NCBI RefSeq assembly: GCF_902459465.1
Contig: NC_047080.1
Span: forward strand, 11,196,866 to 11,260,865
Direction: 5' to 3'
From: Asterias rubens
Taxonomy: Eukaryota > Echinodermata > Asteroidea > Forcipulatida > Asteriidae
Length of the DNA: 64,000 nt
The translations under genes were made by a program, and so were the position numbers. This document shows positions 32,857 to 45,133 of this stretch, one piece after another; position 1 is the first letter of the stretch; each line of letters begins with the position of its first letter. The notes beneath the pieces are model-generated. The model was not told where the DNA came from and searched no databases. It worked only from the letters and a program-made list of their open reading frames with translations.

Positions 32857-35800
32857 ATGGGAGAGGAAGATTCAGGGCTGATGCTGAACCTGGATTACTC
32901 GGGGAAGCGAAATAAGGTATTTTATAGTTTTTTGGTTGAGTAAATCGAATTAATCTCTCACAATTTCTGTGTCGTCAGGTCGCGTAGAAAACGTGAAAAT
33001 GTTATTTTCAGAATTAAAAACAGGCAGTGACAACTCGTGGTGAACTTGTTTCAATTTTGTCATGTTTGTTAATTAATTTTCTGTTATTTGAATACAAGTT
33101 GATAAGAAATTGATTTTTAATCAGAAGTCCTACCTAGTCGAATGACACCAGGTCCCATTGCCTAATTTATTGGCTCACGATCACGGATTCACGGTTCTAC
33201 TAAAAGCCGACAACTCGCCGACAACGCCGACAACTCGTCCAGAGCGCCGACGGCGTTGTCGGCGAGTTGTCGGCTTTTAGTAGGACCCCACGATCACGGT
33301 AAGAAAAGAATTGGTGTTACACTTTCAAATTCAAAGAGTCCGACAGGGAATTCTGTACTTACTTGGGAAAAGTTTCCGTATAGCGCTTACCCCCCCCCCC
33401 CCCCCCCCCCCGATGTTCTTATATCTTACTTACAGTTACACTGTACTTACGACCCGGCTGGGATAACTTTCTGTATCACGCCACCACTTGTTAACTCATT
33501 TTTACAAAAAGGGATATTTCATTCATTGAGGTAAATTAGATACTATTATTTCATATCGAGTGAAAAAGTGGTGGCGTGATAAACTGATATACAGAAACTT
33601 TTCCACGACCTGTGATACTGATGGCTTCCTCTTAAAAACGTATATTTATTCACACATAAGCGGGAATGTTTCATGTTTGCTTCGCTGTGCCTCATATGTT
33701 TACTCAGCTAATACTAGTATACAGAAATTCGTCACTTGCCCTGAAACTGAACTGACATGACTGAAGCGAAGTATGGGGGTCCTACTACTTGCCGTCAACT
33801 CGCCGTCAACTTACTTGCGCCGTCAACTCCTCCAATCATTTAAAATCCACAAAAGAAGCATAGAACTGTAAAGTATCAGCTCAAAGAGAATTCGCGTAAT
33901 TTTGAGGTCATATTTCGGAATAAAAATTGAGTTTTTTTTCTCTTGAAACAATTATCTCGAAGCAGCAAAACCGTCGGCCGCCATCTTGCTTTTTTTACAT
34001 TGATTAGTCTCAGCCCAAGATGTCAATGATTGGTACTTTTTTTTTATCAACACAAAGTCGTTTTTGTGAATGAATTTTTACCGAAAACCATGAGAAATAT
34101 GTAGTTTAGCCCAGACTTAACACTTACGTGCCCCTTTTATAGATTTTTCATGTAAAATTTAATGAGTTGACGGCATGAAAATGAGTTGACAGCAAGTTGA
34201 TGGCAAGTCGGCGAGTTGACGGCAAGTAGTAGGACCGAAGTATGGTGATTGCAAGTGCACAAATCGGCTGTAAGCAGAGCTATTGTTAGTTCATAGGTCG
34301 CAGGTTCAAATCCAGGGCCCAATTTCATGGCTCTGCTTACCGCCGAATTCTGCGCTTATGATCGCGATTCCCCGCTTACGTGCAAGTGCCGAATTTCTGT
34401 GATAGCCTTGTAAGGTAGAATGCCTAGTAACATGAAGTACGCACGCGCAGAAGCCGAAATTCGCTGCTAATCCGTGAAATACGCTTGCCGTAAGCACAGA
34501 GTTCCCTGCTTTCGTAAGCACCGATTCTGTGCTTACTGTAAGCAGAGCCATGAAATTGGGCCCTGCTCTTATCAATTTTTAATTTGTTCACCTAATGATT
34601 TTTTGCAAACCAATTTTCCTGAAAATGTCCAGAGGAAACATTTTCAAGAAACACGTAAAGAGGTTCTGCAGAGACTGAGAGCACCAAAACCAGACGACGA
34701 ACCACCACAACAAAAGTTTCTTCAACCAAGACCGTCCACAGCGCAACCAAGAACTGACGATGCTAACACTACAGGGGCAACACAAGGAGCAGCTGAGAGC
34801 ATGGGGAAGCCCAGAGGTCAAGGTGCGGCCAATAGGTCAAAGGGGACTGGTTCATCAGGTCATGGCAAGGTCATCTCATCACTGTTCAGAAACAATCCCA
34901 TGATACCAGAGGTACAAATGTGAGTATAGAAACAAGATGTGTTCATGGAAAACTAGATGTTGTTGTCAGTTGGTGACACCATGTGCACGGCTACGGCTAC
35001 GGCTGTTGCTAGGGGTATTGCTAAGGACATTGTATACTTCAACACATGGTGACATGGCAATCCAACTGTAGCCACAAACTGGACACGGCTTGGATCTCTT
35101 TTTGGAAGACGGTAAACTGTTAAGTTCTGAGTGGTTCAGTTTCATTGTTTTGACTAACTTGAGAATTTAACAAGTCGAATGAAAACTCAAACTGGCAGAT
35201 TTAAAATTTGATGAGAAGTGTTTCGTTTCATAAAGTTTATTTTTGTTTATCCCACACAGGGTGAAAGTGAAGTCAGGAAAGGAGGCAGTCTTCTCAGCCA
35301 AATCATTTCATGATCTTCCCCTCCATCCACACCTGGTAAGTTCTGGAACCAATTTCATTTAGCTGCTTAGCAGCTGATTTTATGCTTACTGTTAGCGCTG
35401 TTAACTCTAAGCCTTCCGATGCTAACTGTATGAAAATGAATAATGCAAATCCATGGTGATTGCTCAAACTGTGAAATGCACTTACGCAAAAATTGCACAC
35501 AAATTTGCTGACCGTTAAGCTGAGTTTGGCCCAATGTCTGAATTGAGCGGTTTTTGTAAGTTTACAGAGACGTAAACATCAACTCTTTTGTGTGTTAACT
35601 GTGTTTGTCTGTAGTAGCAAATTTAACATCAGTAATGCATTACACAGTGTATCCCTAATGTATTTTCAGATTTCTACACTTGAGAAGTCTCTAGAGTTCA
35701 GTCACATGACCAGCGTTCAACAGCGAGCAATTCCTTACATTCTAAACGGCAGAGACACGATGGTCAAATCACAAACTGGGTCGGGTAAGTACTATCATCT

Positions 35801-38800
35801 GCATTCTCTTCCGACTAGCCAAAAACAACTCTACAATTGGTAGATATGTCCATAATTTTTCTACACATTCTTTATGTTTTGAAAACATTTTCTCGTCTTT
35901 TGCAGGAAAAACCCTTGCCTACGCTGTACCCATTGTCAACTCACTTCAGGGTCGTGACCCCAAGGTTCAAAGGTCAGATGGACCCTACGTGCTCATTCTT
36001 GTACCAACGAGAGAGGTATGTTCATTAAAATGTCTTGACGCTAGTGAACCGTTTGTCTGCAGTAGTCTGATGCATATTTAACATCAATAGTGCATTACAC
36101 ACTAAAGTGCTAAACATTTAAGCTAGCACTCTGATCTTGGACAATGTGCTTTTGTCCGAGCTTTTTTTTTACCCCTGTGAACTGACTGTACTTATGATGT
36201 TTGATGCACCAATGCGGTGAGTGTGTGTGGTGGAAAGTTTGTCTGACATCCAGGTATTTTAAGTGAAAGTGACATCATGAGTGCAAAGTGCTGATTGAAA
36301 GATTTAGGATAGACTTCAGTTTTCGGTTCTCTTTCAGCTTCAGTTCTCTTTTGTGTTTCCCTTTTTTTCTTTTTCAGCTAGCCTTACAAAGCTTTGCTAC
36401 ACTTCAGAAAGTCTGCAAGGTACGTAACTGACTTAAGAAAGAAGAAGGACTTTGAATTGGATTCATTTGTCAAGTATTGTACAGAACATCTTTTAATAGA
36501 ATTCTCTACATACCCTAGTATAAAACTGTGTTGATAGTATAAAACTTGAACATATTTTTCAAGAAAGAAGAAATTTTCTAAGAATTTGATTTTGAGACCT
36601 CAGAATTAGATTTTAACCACAACAATTCCCTATCTTATTGTAGCCATTTGTGTGGATAGTACCCGGCTACCTGATGGGTGGTGAAAAGATGAAATCTGAG
36701 AAGGCGCGGTTAAGGCGTGGCATCAACATCCTGGTGGCAACACCCGGCCGTCTCTTGGATCACATTAAGAACACGGGGACGCTGAAACTAGACAAGGTGC
36801 AATGGCTGGTCATGGATGAAGCAGATAGGTAAGACATTAATTTGAAGAAAATTGTGAAATGTCAAATTGTTTCTATGGTATTCTTTGATTAAAGGCAGTG
36901 GACACTATTGGTAACTCCTCAAAATAATTATAAGCATAAAACCTTACTTGGTAATGAGTAATGGGGAGCTGTTGATAGTATAAAACATTGTGAAAAACGG
37001 CTCCTTCTGAAGTAACATTTTTTTTCAAGAAAGAAGTAATTTTCCACGATTTTGATTTCGAGACCTCAGAATTAGATTTTTAAGGTTCAAAATCAAGCAT
37101 CTGAAAGCACACAACTTCGTGTGACAAGGGTGTTCTTTCTTTCATTATTGTCTCCCAACATTGCAACCAATTGAGCTCAAATTGTCACAGGTTTGTTATT
37201 TTATGCATATGTTGAGATACACCCAGTGAGAAGACTGGTCTTTGACAATTACCAATAGTGTCCAGTGTCTCGTTAGCTTCACTGCAGAAGTGGGTTTACA
37301 CAGAGAAATCCTACATAGTCTACCTAATATCGAAGTCTTATATAGCGCACGTATCTACCAAACAAGGTACTTAAGGCGTTGGGTGTATACAAACCTTTAG
37401 AAAGATAGGTTATTGCATTGATGGATTCTGAGACCCAATTATGTAGGTTTACAAGGTGCTAGAGCGCATGGAGCAGCCACAGCCAAGAACACCGGGCGAA
37501 CCCCTTCTCTTTGTGATAAGTGCACTGGGTTCTTTTACATGCGTTACACAACACATGGGACCAATGGCTTTACGTCCCAACTGAAGGACGAAGCAATGGT
37601 TAAGTGCCTTGCTTAAGGACACAAGTGTCACGGCTGGGGATTCGAACCCACACTCTGCTGATCAGAAACACCAGAGTTTGAATTCGGTGCTCTTAACCGC
37701 TCGGCCACACACTTCTACATAGCCTAGGGCCCAATTTCATGTCTACCCAGCACATCTATGGTCGGCCCACGGACCAATGGAATCCCTGTCAATAAACTGT
37801 CTCTGTTTATTTATTTATTTTTTTTCCATTAATGTTTTTAGGTTACTGGACATGGGATATGATCGGGATGTATCCCTCATTCTCAACGCGCTGAATGAGA
37901 AATGCCCTCAACGCCAAAATATATTCCTGTCGGCCACTCTCTCAGAAGGTATGTTTCAGTGAGACACCACAATGGAAAGTGGGTAAATTTGTTCAAGATT
38001 GACTGTTGCAAGCGCTTTTGTTAAAAGTACGACTCCAGAAGTGATAGTCGGCACTAGTTTTAACCATACCACGAGTAAAAGCAGTCAATATTTGTTTTAT
38101 AGCACCCCCAACCTATATTGTAGATTAGGTACCAAGAAGGTGATGTTACTATGGGTGTGGTATGTGGGTTGCTGTGGGATGTTTCTTTGGTTGCTATGGG
38201 TATAGTACCAAGTATGGCGTGTGTACATCCCTTGGCACGTCATTGGCACGTTGTTTTAGTTAAGATAAGACACATCATGTGACGCATAATCTGAAACAAA
38301 AATTCAGAATCCTTGGTAACAACTCAAATAATAGGTAATGCCTGGACACTTTGACCCTAGTACAGAACCTTCGAGAAAGACTCTGCTAGGGTCAAACCGC
38401 CAGACCATTAACTGTTTTTTAGCATAAAAAACTCATGCCAGATTCTGTTTTCTTTCCCTAGGCGTTGAACGACTTGCAGACATGACTCTAAACGATCCTG
38501 TCGTCATTGATATGGCGAAAGAGAAACAATCAGCGAGGGCGGTAGAACCATTCCCAGACCATCTCCAAGAGGAACCGACTGAAGGAACCGACAATAAGAA
38601 CGGGAGTGGAGTCGCAGAGGATGATACCAAGGTGGACTTTACCACTCCGGACGGACTCCAGCAATTTTTTGTTATTGTCCCCAGTAAACTGAGACTTGTA
38701 TCTCTGGCTGCGTTCATTTTGAAACGAGCTCAGGTAAATATTTATCACTTTTTGCCTTTTTAAAAAATGGTTTTTGTCAACATAATGCTGCATTATAGAA

Positions 38801-41800
38801 AAAAGTTACAAAGATACAAGACAAATGTGAAAGTTTCAGCTGAACACAGTGTCTACTTGCTGAGAAAACAGCTTATAAATGTCAAGGTATTTTCACCAAA
38901 ACGTTAAATTAATCCACACTAAGGTGACAGTTGGTACTAACTCCATCTTTTGCGGCAGCATTTGCAAATGGACACCATCCCACAGAAATCGGAGAAACAG
39001 TTCATGCATTAGTCATTTCTCAGATTGAAATGTTTGAGGGTCAACAATTATCTAAACCATATTAGTTTAAAGGGGAATTATTTCTCTAAAAGTTTATACT
39101 GGAGTAAAAAATTTGGTTCTAAAATTATGGACAACTTCACATTCTCGAGACATATTTGTGTGCATCATTACATTCTACTTTTACGTCTTTCCAACCATAC
39201 TAATTTCATTGCGTTGCCTTTATAGCAATGTGCCCGTTTAACATGATGGTTTCTCTGGAGGATTTACACTGGTTGGTTACTTTATAATCAGCAAGTTTTC
39301 AGATTGAATTTATCAATTTTTTCAAGTGGCATACTTTGTCTTTAACCATCATTTGCTTCTGACGATCACAGACTACCGGTGACTGTAAGATGTTAGTCTT
39401 TCTCTCAAGCCGTGACTCGGTTGAGTTCCACTACACACTATTCAAAGAAGGCATCAAGACAGTAGTGGCCAATCTGAACCTGCTTGTATTGAGACTACAC
39501 GGGAGCATGACACAAGAGGTAAACTGCTGGATGTTTGAAACCTTGTCTTTTTCATTTATTTTCAAATCTATAATTTTTGTATCTGACTATTTTGTTTTGT
39601 ACATTTTCTATAGAAAAAAACATCAACATGAGTGTAAAATTGAGAGCAAACTGTTTTGTGCTGGTAATAAAAATAATAGTTAGTTTTTATAAAGCGTTTT
39701 TCACCCCCGAAGGGCGTCCCAAAGCGCTTGACATTATTACCCCTGGTCACTGTGCCTTATATCATTCCTTAAACCATCTCAGCTCCCTGGGGAGTATACA
39801 GCCTTGTGCAACAAATATGCACTACTCTGCCCTCACAGGCATCCATTTACCCCTGAAGCTTATGGTATTGCTTAAGGACACAAGTGTCACAACCAGCATT
39901 CAAATCCAACACTCTGATGATCAAACACCAGAACTACAAGCTCAGTTTGAATTTGGCACTCCTAAACGCTTGACACCCCATGGTTAGAGTGGCATCACAT
40001 GAACCCAGAGGTCGCAGCTTCAAACCCTGATCAAGTGACTTTGTCTCTGCTCCTCCAAACATATTCTTGGTTCAAGACTCCTGGATTTGTCACAAGAGGT
40101 CGCGCTATCACCCCCAACGCGCTATCAACCACGAACCGCTATCACCCGAGAACTGCTATCACAGGAGAGTCTTGGCACATTCGTTAAATCTCTCCCCAAA
40201 TGAAGGGGCGGGCTCTACTGGAAACGTACGCACGCGCATTATGTTTCCCCTCGATTTTGGGGGGAAATTTAACGAATGTGCCAAGACTCTCCTGTGATAG
40301 CGGTTCTCGGTTGATAGCCCGTTGGGGGTGATAGCGCGCCCTTTTGTTACAAATCCAGGAGTGTCTTGAACCAAGACTACTCCAAACATTGGATGAAAAC
40401 TCTATTTCTCTTGTGGTTAATTACTTAATATGATTTTGTTTCTTTACAGGAGCGAACTGAGGTATTTCACAAATTTCAAGAAGCGCCGTCTGGTATACTT
40501 TTATGCACGGTGAGTAATGTGTATTATTTGACTTTGGGTGTACTGCCCAGTTTGGTAATTGTTTTTCAACCCTTAGTGTAGATACAGTAAAATTTACTAG
40601 AGGATGCACAATTAACAGAAATTCATGTTTGGTTTTTTCCCGTCAGGATGTCGCAGCTCGTGGGTTAGACTTGCCCAAAGTCAAGTGGATTGTCCAGGTA
40701 GGTGAACAGAAAACACAGATATGAAAAAAAACTAGCGGCTTACACTTGCGTACTGGTGGTTAAGTCATCAGGGTGTGGGTTCCAATCCCGGTCGTTATGC
40801 TTCACTTTAATTGCTTTTCTTTACCCAGGGGAGTAAATGGATACCTGCAAGGATAGAGGTTGATTTTGTATTTAGAAAAGCCTTTTAAGCTGTATACTCC
40901 CCAGGAGCTAAGAAATGTTACAGGGAGTATAATTAGCCCAATGACTAGGGCATTTAGTAAAGTGCATTGATATATATTGTAAAATACACTATATTATAAG
41001 ACAAATTTATTATTATTAATAATAATACCAGCTCTTCTATTGCGCATTTCCAATATTATTAATATATCTGTCCAACCTCATCCTTATTAAAACTGAGAAA
41101 TACTGTATCCTCTTACACAAATTTTCTTTAGTATAACACGCCGGGTTCGCCAGAGGACTACGTTCATCGTGTCGGCAGGACAGCCAGGATCGGCGCGAAG
41201 GGGCAGTCGCTACTCTTCCTTACCCCAGCTGAAGTCCAGTACCTAGAGACGCTTAGCCATCATAAAATCAAGTAAGCTAATCATGCACTTATTCGCTGAG
41301 GACACAAGCAACCGCCGCAGTACACATTGAGTTTGATTGAGCCCATTTCACATGACAGTAAATTAGCAGGGGTCCCTTGCTTAATTTTTAGTATGGTTGT
41401 GAAGTTTTACAAACTACACTTCTTGCGAAACGAACAGTTCTTATTGTGAAATCTCAAACTTGCTGTCCTTTGAACCCAGTATAAATCTTGTTGTCCTTTC
41501 ATAGGAGGTGTAATTTCACAACCTTGCTAAAATTAAACAAGGGACCCGTGCTAAACGGCTGTCGTCTGAAAAGGGCTTTGTTGGTATCAGCTTCAAGTGC
41601 CGTGTTTATTAAACCATGTCACACAACATGGGTTAGCGTCCCCAGTTACAACCTGGGAAATGTGCAAAGACAATTTGGCAAAGACCCAACTGGACAGAAG
41701 ATCGTTGGTTCAAATCCTGCTCTAATAAGTTTTTCTTTCTCCAACCCCAAATTGCTTTAAAAAAGATTCCCTTACGTCAAAATATTTTTTCTTTTTCTTC

Positions 41801-42621
41801 CTCAGCGTTCGGGAGATAAACTCTGATAGTTTACTCTCCACCCTCCTGACTGTAAACCTCTCGTCCTCCGCACCAGCTGCAGGGAACCATCACTACCAGC
41901 CTATACGGAATGCACAGGAGGCAGCCGGTGCCCTGCAGCGGGTGTTTGAGGAGTTTGTGAATAATGATAAGGCTCACTCCGTGTTGGCCGTTAAAGGTGG
42001 GTAGTCCTCTTAATAGTGTTGCACAATACACTGAATAAAACTCAGAGAGATTTTATCTGTTACATTATTAATTTATTGCTTAAAATAATTCAGCAATTTA
42101 CATCAAATAATTCCCACGATTAATAAGGTCTCAAACTTGAGGTCAGTATGACTAGTACACTAATTCAAAATCCAAACATTGATTCCAACTGGTTGACAAA
42201 ATAAGAGTTTACACTCAGAATATTTACTAGTGTTTTTGAACTCCACTCAAGAAAGAAATAAAAGTTCAACAAAGGGACCTGAAACCTTCTAACATTTTAT
42301 TAATAAACATCCTTGAAAATAAAAATACCCATAGCAAGTTGTTATGAATGTAAACTTAATCACTGCACCCAATGGACAGAAGACACAGAAGGAAGTTTCA
42401 GTTATTAAAATGATTTACTGTTTGTTTCTTCCATCAGCGTTCCAGTCTTTTGTCCGTGCCTACGCTACGTACCCAACGGCCTTTAAACACATCTTCCACA
42501 CCAAGAAACTCCACCTCGGCCACACGGCCAAGAGCTTCGGGCTTAGAGAAGCGCCCTCACACATCACCGTTGGGCTAGTCAACCAGCAACCTGGAGGAAA
42601 ACGAAAACCAAAAGGAAAAAG
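32857..42621 (+). CDS. DDX31: DEAD-box RNA helicase DDX31 (Dbp7-like), exons 1-15
   Basis: Nucleolar ATP-dependent RNA helicase needed for large-subunit ribosome biogenesis (family knowledge). Exons: 32857-32916, 34633-34919, 35260-35335, 35670-35784, 35906-36015, 36378-36419, 36644-36828, 37842-37948, 38462-38733, 39372-39518, 40450-40509, 40647-40697, 41132-41271, 41806-41996, 42438-42621; all phases agree (675 codons plus 2 nt). Helicase motifs in order: Q motif (TSVQQRAIP), I SQTGSGKT (about 175-182), Ia PTREL, GG MGGEK, Ib TPGR, II DEAD (288-291), III SAT (322-324), [33 protein letters not shown] (516 on). Exons 14-15 encode the C-terminal DUF4217-type region ([20 protein letters not shown]) with a basic tail. 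The final exon is not certain; see 49030-49120. The exon 2 acceptor is weak because no pyrimidine tract precedes it. Confidence 0.95.
33187..33288. mobile_element. 102 bp foldback element (family H2)
   Basis: Nearly pure palindrome flanked by CACGATCACGG (33176-33186 and 33289-33299), an 11 bp direct repeat. The two arms match perfectly for 33 bp beginning CTACTAAAAGCCGACAACTC and are built of CCGACAACTCG subrepeats. Its end (ACGGTTCTACTAA) resembles that of H1 (CCGGTCGCACTAA). It lies in DDX31 intron 1. Confidence 0.9.
33366..33608. repeat. Family G MITE fragments with C tract
   Basis: GGGAAAAGTTTCCGTATAGC begins a copy that runs into a 22-base C tract (33390-33411); a second partial copy with CACGCCACCACTTGTTAACT follows and ends GATATACAGAAACTTTTCC. 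It looks like two overlapping or nested copies. Confidence 0.65.
33777..34236. mobile_element. 460 bp foldback element (family H3)
   Basis: Flanked by GAAGTATGG (33768-33776 and 34237-34245), a 9 bp direct repeat. Ends are GGTCCTACTACTTGCCGTCA and its inverse, with CGTCAACTCGC-type subrepeats in both arms. The interior is AT-rich and noncoding. It lies in DDX31 intron 1, 489 bp from H2. Confidence 0.88.
34313..34563. mobile_element. Family D MITE, best-preserved copy
   Basis: Starts GGGCCCAATTTCATGGCTCT and ends AGAGCCATGAAATTGGGCCC, a perfect 20 bp inverted repeat, 251 bp long. It ends 69 bp before DDX31 exon 2. Other copies: 31806-32102, 42892-43083, 50138-50360, 60955-61142 and decayed ones at 17215-17385, 18332-18450, 19465-19622, 35343-35535, 61365-61478. 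Confidence 0.92.
36889..37270 (+). mobile_element. Family A MITE in DDX31 intron 7
   Basis: Starts ATTAAAGGCAGTGGACACTA and ends AATAGTGTCCAGTGTC in inverted relation. A relic of the same family (palindromic part only, about 36528-36615) lies just upstream of exon 7. Confidence 0.88.
37436..37715 (-). mobile_element. tRNA-derived SINE in DDX31 intron 7
   Basis: Near copy of the SINE at 30234-30522, same orientation, with tRNA head GTGGCCGAGCGGTTAAGAGC, B box GGTTCGAATCCC and tail ACCTTGTAAACC. A more diverged relative lies at about 39690-39968 in intron 10. Confidence 0.88.
39690..39968. repeat. Diverged SINE or compound repeat in DDX31 intron 10
   Basis: Begins AAGCGTTTTTCACCCCCGAA, passes through CTCCCTGGGGAGTATACAGC, and ends with GACACAAGTGTCACAACC and ATTCAAATCCAACACTCTGA, the SINE tRNA-like part in decayed form. 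Confidence 0.6.
40063..40379. mobile_element. 317 bp foldback element with CGCTATCA subrepeats
   Basis: Flanked by CTCCAAACAT (40053-40062 and 40380-40389), a 10 bp direct repeat. Ends carry TCTTGGTTCAAGAC and its inverse. The arms contain several CGCTATCA(A/C)CC subrepeats and CAGGAGAGTCTTGGCACATT, present inverted in the right arm. Only a central part of about 60 bp is unpaired. Same architecture as H1-H3 but different terminal sequence; it is in DDX31 intron 10. Confidence 0.88.
41342..41580. repeat. Inverted-repeat MITE in DDX31 intron 13
   Basis: AGCAGGGGTCCCTTGCTTAA near 41365 pairs with AACAAGGGACCCGTGCT near 41536-41552; arms are about 45 bp with mismatches and gaps. Confidence 0.7.
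41620..41740. repeat. tRNA-like SINE fragment
   Basis: Ends with the B-box-like GGTTCAAATCCTGCTCTAAT. The A box region is decayed and no clear target duplication is seen. Confidence 0.45.
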
Positions 42622-42679
42622 GTAAGAACGCTTTTTCAAACTTCTTTCAATCTCGCTCATTCTTCTTTGGAAGGACTGG

Positions 42680-43195
42680 TCGGAAAAGTTTCCAAAAGGG
42701 GCCAGCACTTTTTCATTCATTATCAATCAAAATAGTATCATATTTAATCAATTAAGATATTGTTTTTAGCGACAGCGAGTGAAAAGCGGTGGCTGGATAC
42801 AGAAATTTTCCAAGTAGTCGGGTGTGGTTGTATGGTTTTGGACATTAAACTCCAGTTTTGAAGACTGAACCATTGGGGTGTGGGTTTAGAATCATGGTCC
42901 AAACTTCTTAGAGCTGGTTAAGCATAACAAGTATCTCAGCACAACAGAAGTATGCTTAGCAGAATAAGGTTACCAGCCAAAATACCATTTGACATGTACA
43001 GCCTGTGATTGGCATACTGCTTTTTTTTGCTTAGCATTTTTTTATTATGTGTAAGCAGCTTTATGAAATTAGGCCCTGCAAAGCCTGTGAGGTTAAAATC
43101 TTGATAAGCACAACAAAAATCTTTCCTTACAGCTGATGCCCACTCATTTTGCATCGCAGTATTCGCTGCTGAACAGTTTTATAACATTGGACCCT
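42680..43195. repeat. Family G and D copies after DDX31 exon 15
   Basis: Family G: 42680-42811 (GGAAAAGTTTCC ... GAAATTTTCC), with diverged GGCGCC ends. Family D: 42892-43083 with TTTATGAAATTAGGCCC, then a partial second unit to about 43195. Confidence 0.65.
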
Positions 43196-43475
43196 GGTAG
43201 TTTGTCTTTTGTCCTTGGGCAAGACACTTAACGGAAATTGTTTTAAGAAGAAGAGATGAATTATTTGGGAGTCGGTGAGAGTAAAAAGTTAACCTCGTTG
43301 CTGTGTTTAATGGAGGGTCCTTTGGCAATTACTCCTTCAAAATTAATGAGCATAAAAAGGTACTGAAAGAGCACTGGCGAGCTGTTGGTGTTATAAAACT
43401 TTGTAAGAAATAACCCCCTTTGAAGTAATGTAGTTTAAAGACACTGGACACTGTTGGTAATTACTCAAACTAATT

Positions 43476-44868
43476 GTGACCCGCTCCAACGAAATGAGGA
43501 ATGTCTAGTAAAGTTTCATTTCGTGTAATTTGACACCGAACATAATCATAACAAACAATTAATGAAAATTATTGAATTTTTTAATTTTTTTATTACTACA
43601 CTTTTAGGTTGCCTAAATCTTGATTAAACTTACAATGGTCTTACCTTTTCGTCAAAAGATTACTAAAGATGTAAAAACAGACGATTTCTGAGCCATGTTC
43701 TTGACGTAATTATCCAAAAATGTTCCAAATCCCACGGGACAGACAGCGAACATTCATTGAAAACACCAAATTTGGCGAGCGTCGCAAAACTTTTCACACA
43801 ACTTGCATAGCGCCACCAAGAGTACCATTGGAAAGCCAAAGATTAGAGGTGTCTAAATATAGCCACCAAAAACATGTGTCAACACTGAAAGGGGTTCAAA
43901 GGTCACCAAAGGCAAACCCTGTTTTATCAGCGATGACATCTCCCATTCATAAATCCGCGTCGCGAGATTTAGTATGGCTCACAGACCGAGGCGTTGTTTA
44001 TCCATGCAGCGTGAGAGTCCGATCACCCGACCCGGTCTTGTTGCCATAGCTAGTTGCAGCGCTGGTAATACGACAATGTACACACGAAGACTGCGCGGGT
44101 ACCATGCACAAACTTTGCTACACGTACGACGTATGGAACAGTGGAATGTTTATCGAACGTTGGGAAAACAGTGTCTAATTTCCATCATTGTTTTGTGGTT
44201 TTTCAAGGTTGAATTGTTCCAAACCAAAATAATTCTGAATGTTAAAGGAATAATCTTTCAGTTAAACTTCATGCTGGGTAAGAAATTTCGCTAAAATCAT
44301 GAGAAACATGCACGGGGAAATTGCGAATGTTCCCGGGTCTTCAAGCCGAGTATACCCGTGGGGATTGATGCTATGCGCTGAGTGACAGCTGTCTTTACAA
44401 TGTTTTGACTTGACGGAACAAAACTCGCATTTCAAGTTGGAAATATCAACGCAAATTGCTCTAAAATTTCAGGTAAACATTGTCAAACTTATTGGTGAAA
44501 TTGTCTACACATTATAATCTAACTTCTCGTTGAGTTGTTTGTTCATTTTGGTAATTTTGTTTGCCTGACTACGGGGGGTTAAAAATTGATGTTTTCATTA
44601 TCGTAAACAAAAATATTAATATTATTTTAATGAGTGTGTGAGACGTCGCGTTTTTTCAAATTAATTTTTATGGAGTTTGTGTTTTCCAAAACGGGTCGTA
44701 AAATTAAGCGTCAAGGGCGTCGAAAATTCCACATTGGTTCAGACAGGAAGGTCGTATGATCTTGATTTTTATTTCATTTAAAATATTAAGATTTGCTTGT
44801 TTGGAATATTATGAAATATGCAAATGTGAAATTCACTAGACATTCCTCATTTCGTTAGAGCGGGTCAC
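43476..44868. mobile_element. 1.4 kb nonautonomous DNA transposon, AATT target duplication
   Basis: Terminal inverted repeats of about 35 bp beginning GTGACCCGCTC(C/T)AACGAA, 34 of 35 positions matching. AATT flanks both ends (43472-43475 and 44869-44872), matching the MITE sequence it interrupts. Two open frames of about 109 and 106 codons inside have no recognisable transposase motif, so it is probably nonautonomous. The family was not identified. Confidence 0.88.
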
Positions 44869-45133
44869 AATTGTTAGCGTAAAAAAGTTACTTGGTAACG
44901 AGTAATGGAGAGCTGTTGATAGTATAAAACATTGTGAGAAACGGCTCCCTCTAAGATAACAAAGTTTTTGAGAACAAGATGTAATTTCTCACTCAAATAT
45001 TTGAAGACTTCAGGATGAAGCCCTTATTAGGCATCTGAAAGCACACACATTTGTGCAACAAGGGTGTTTTCTTTCATTATTCTCTCGAACTTCTACGACC
45101 AATTGAGTCAAAATGTTCACAGGTTTGTTATTA

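Noticed and set aside
43720-44294. Two open frames in the 1.4 kb transposon
   Set aside because: No transposase motif, no repeated domain and no good start; they look like chance frames.
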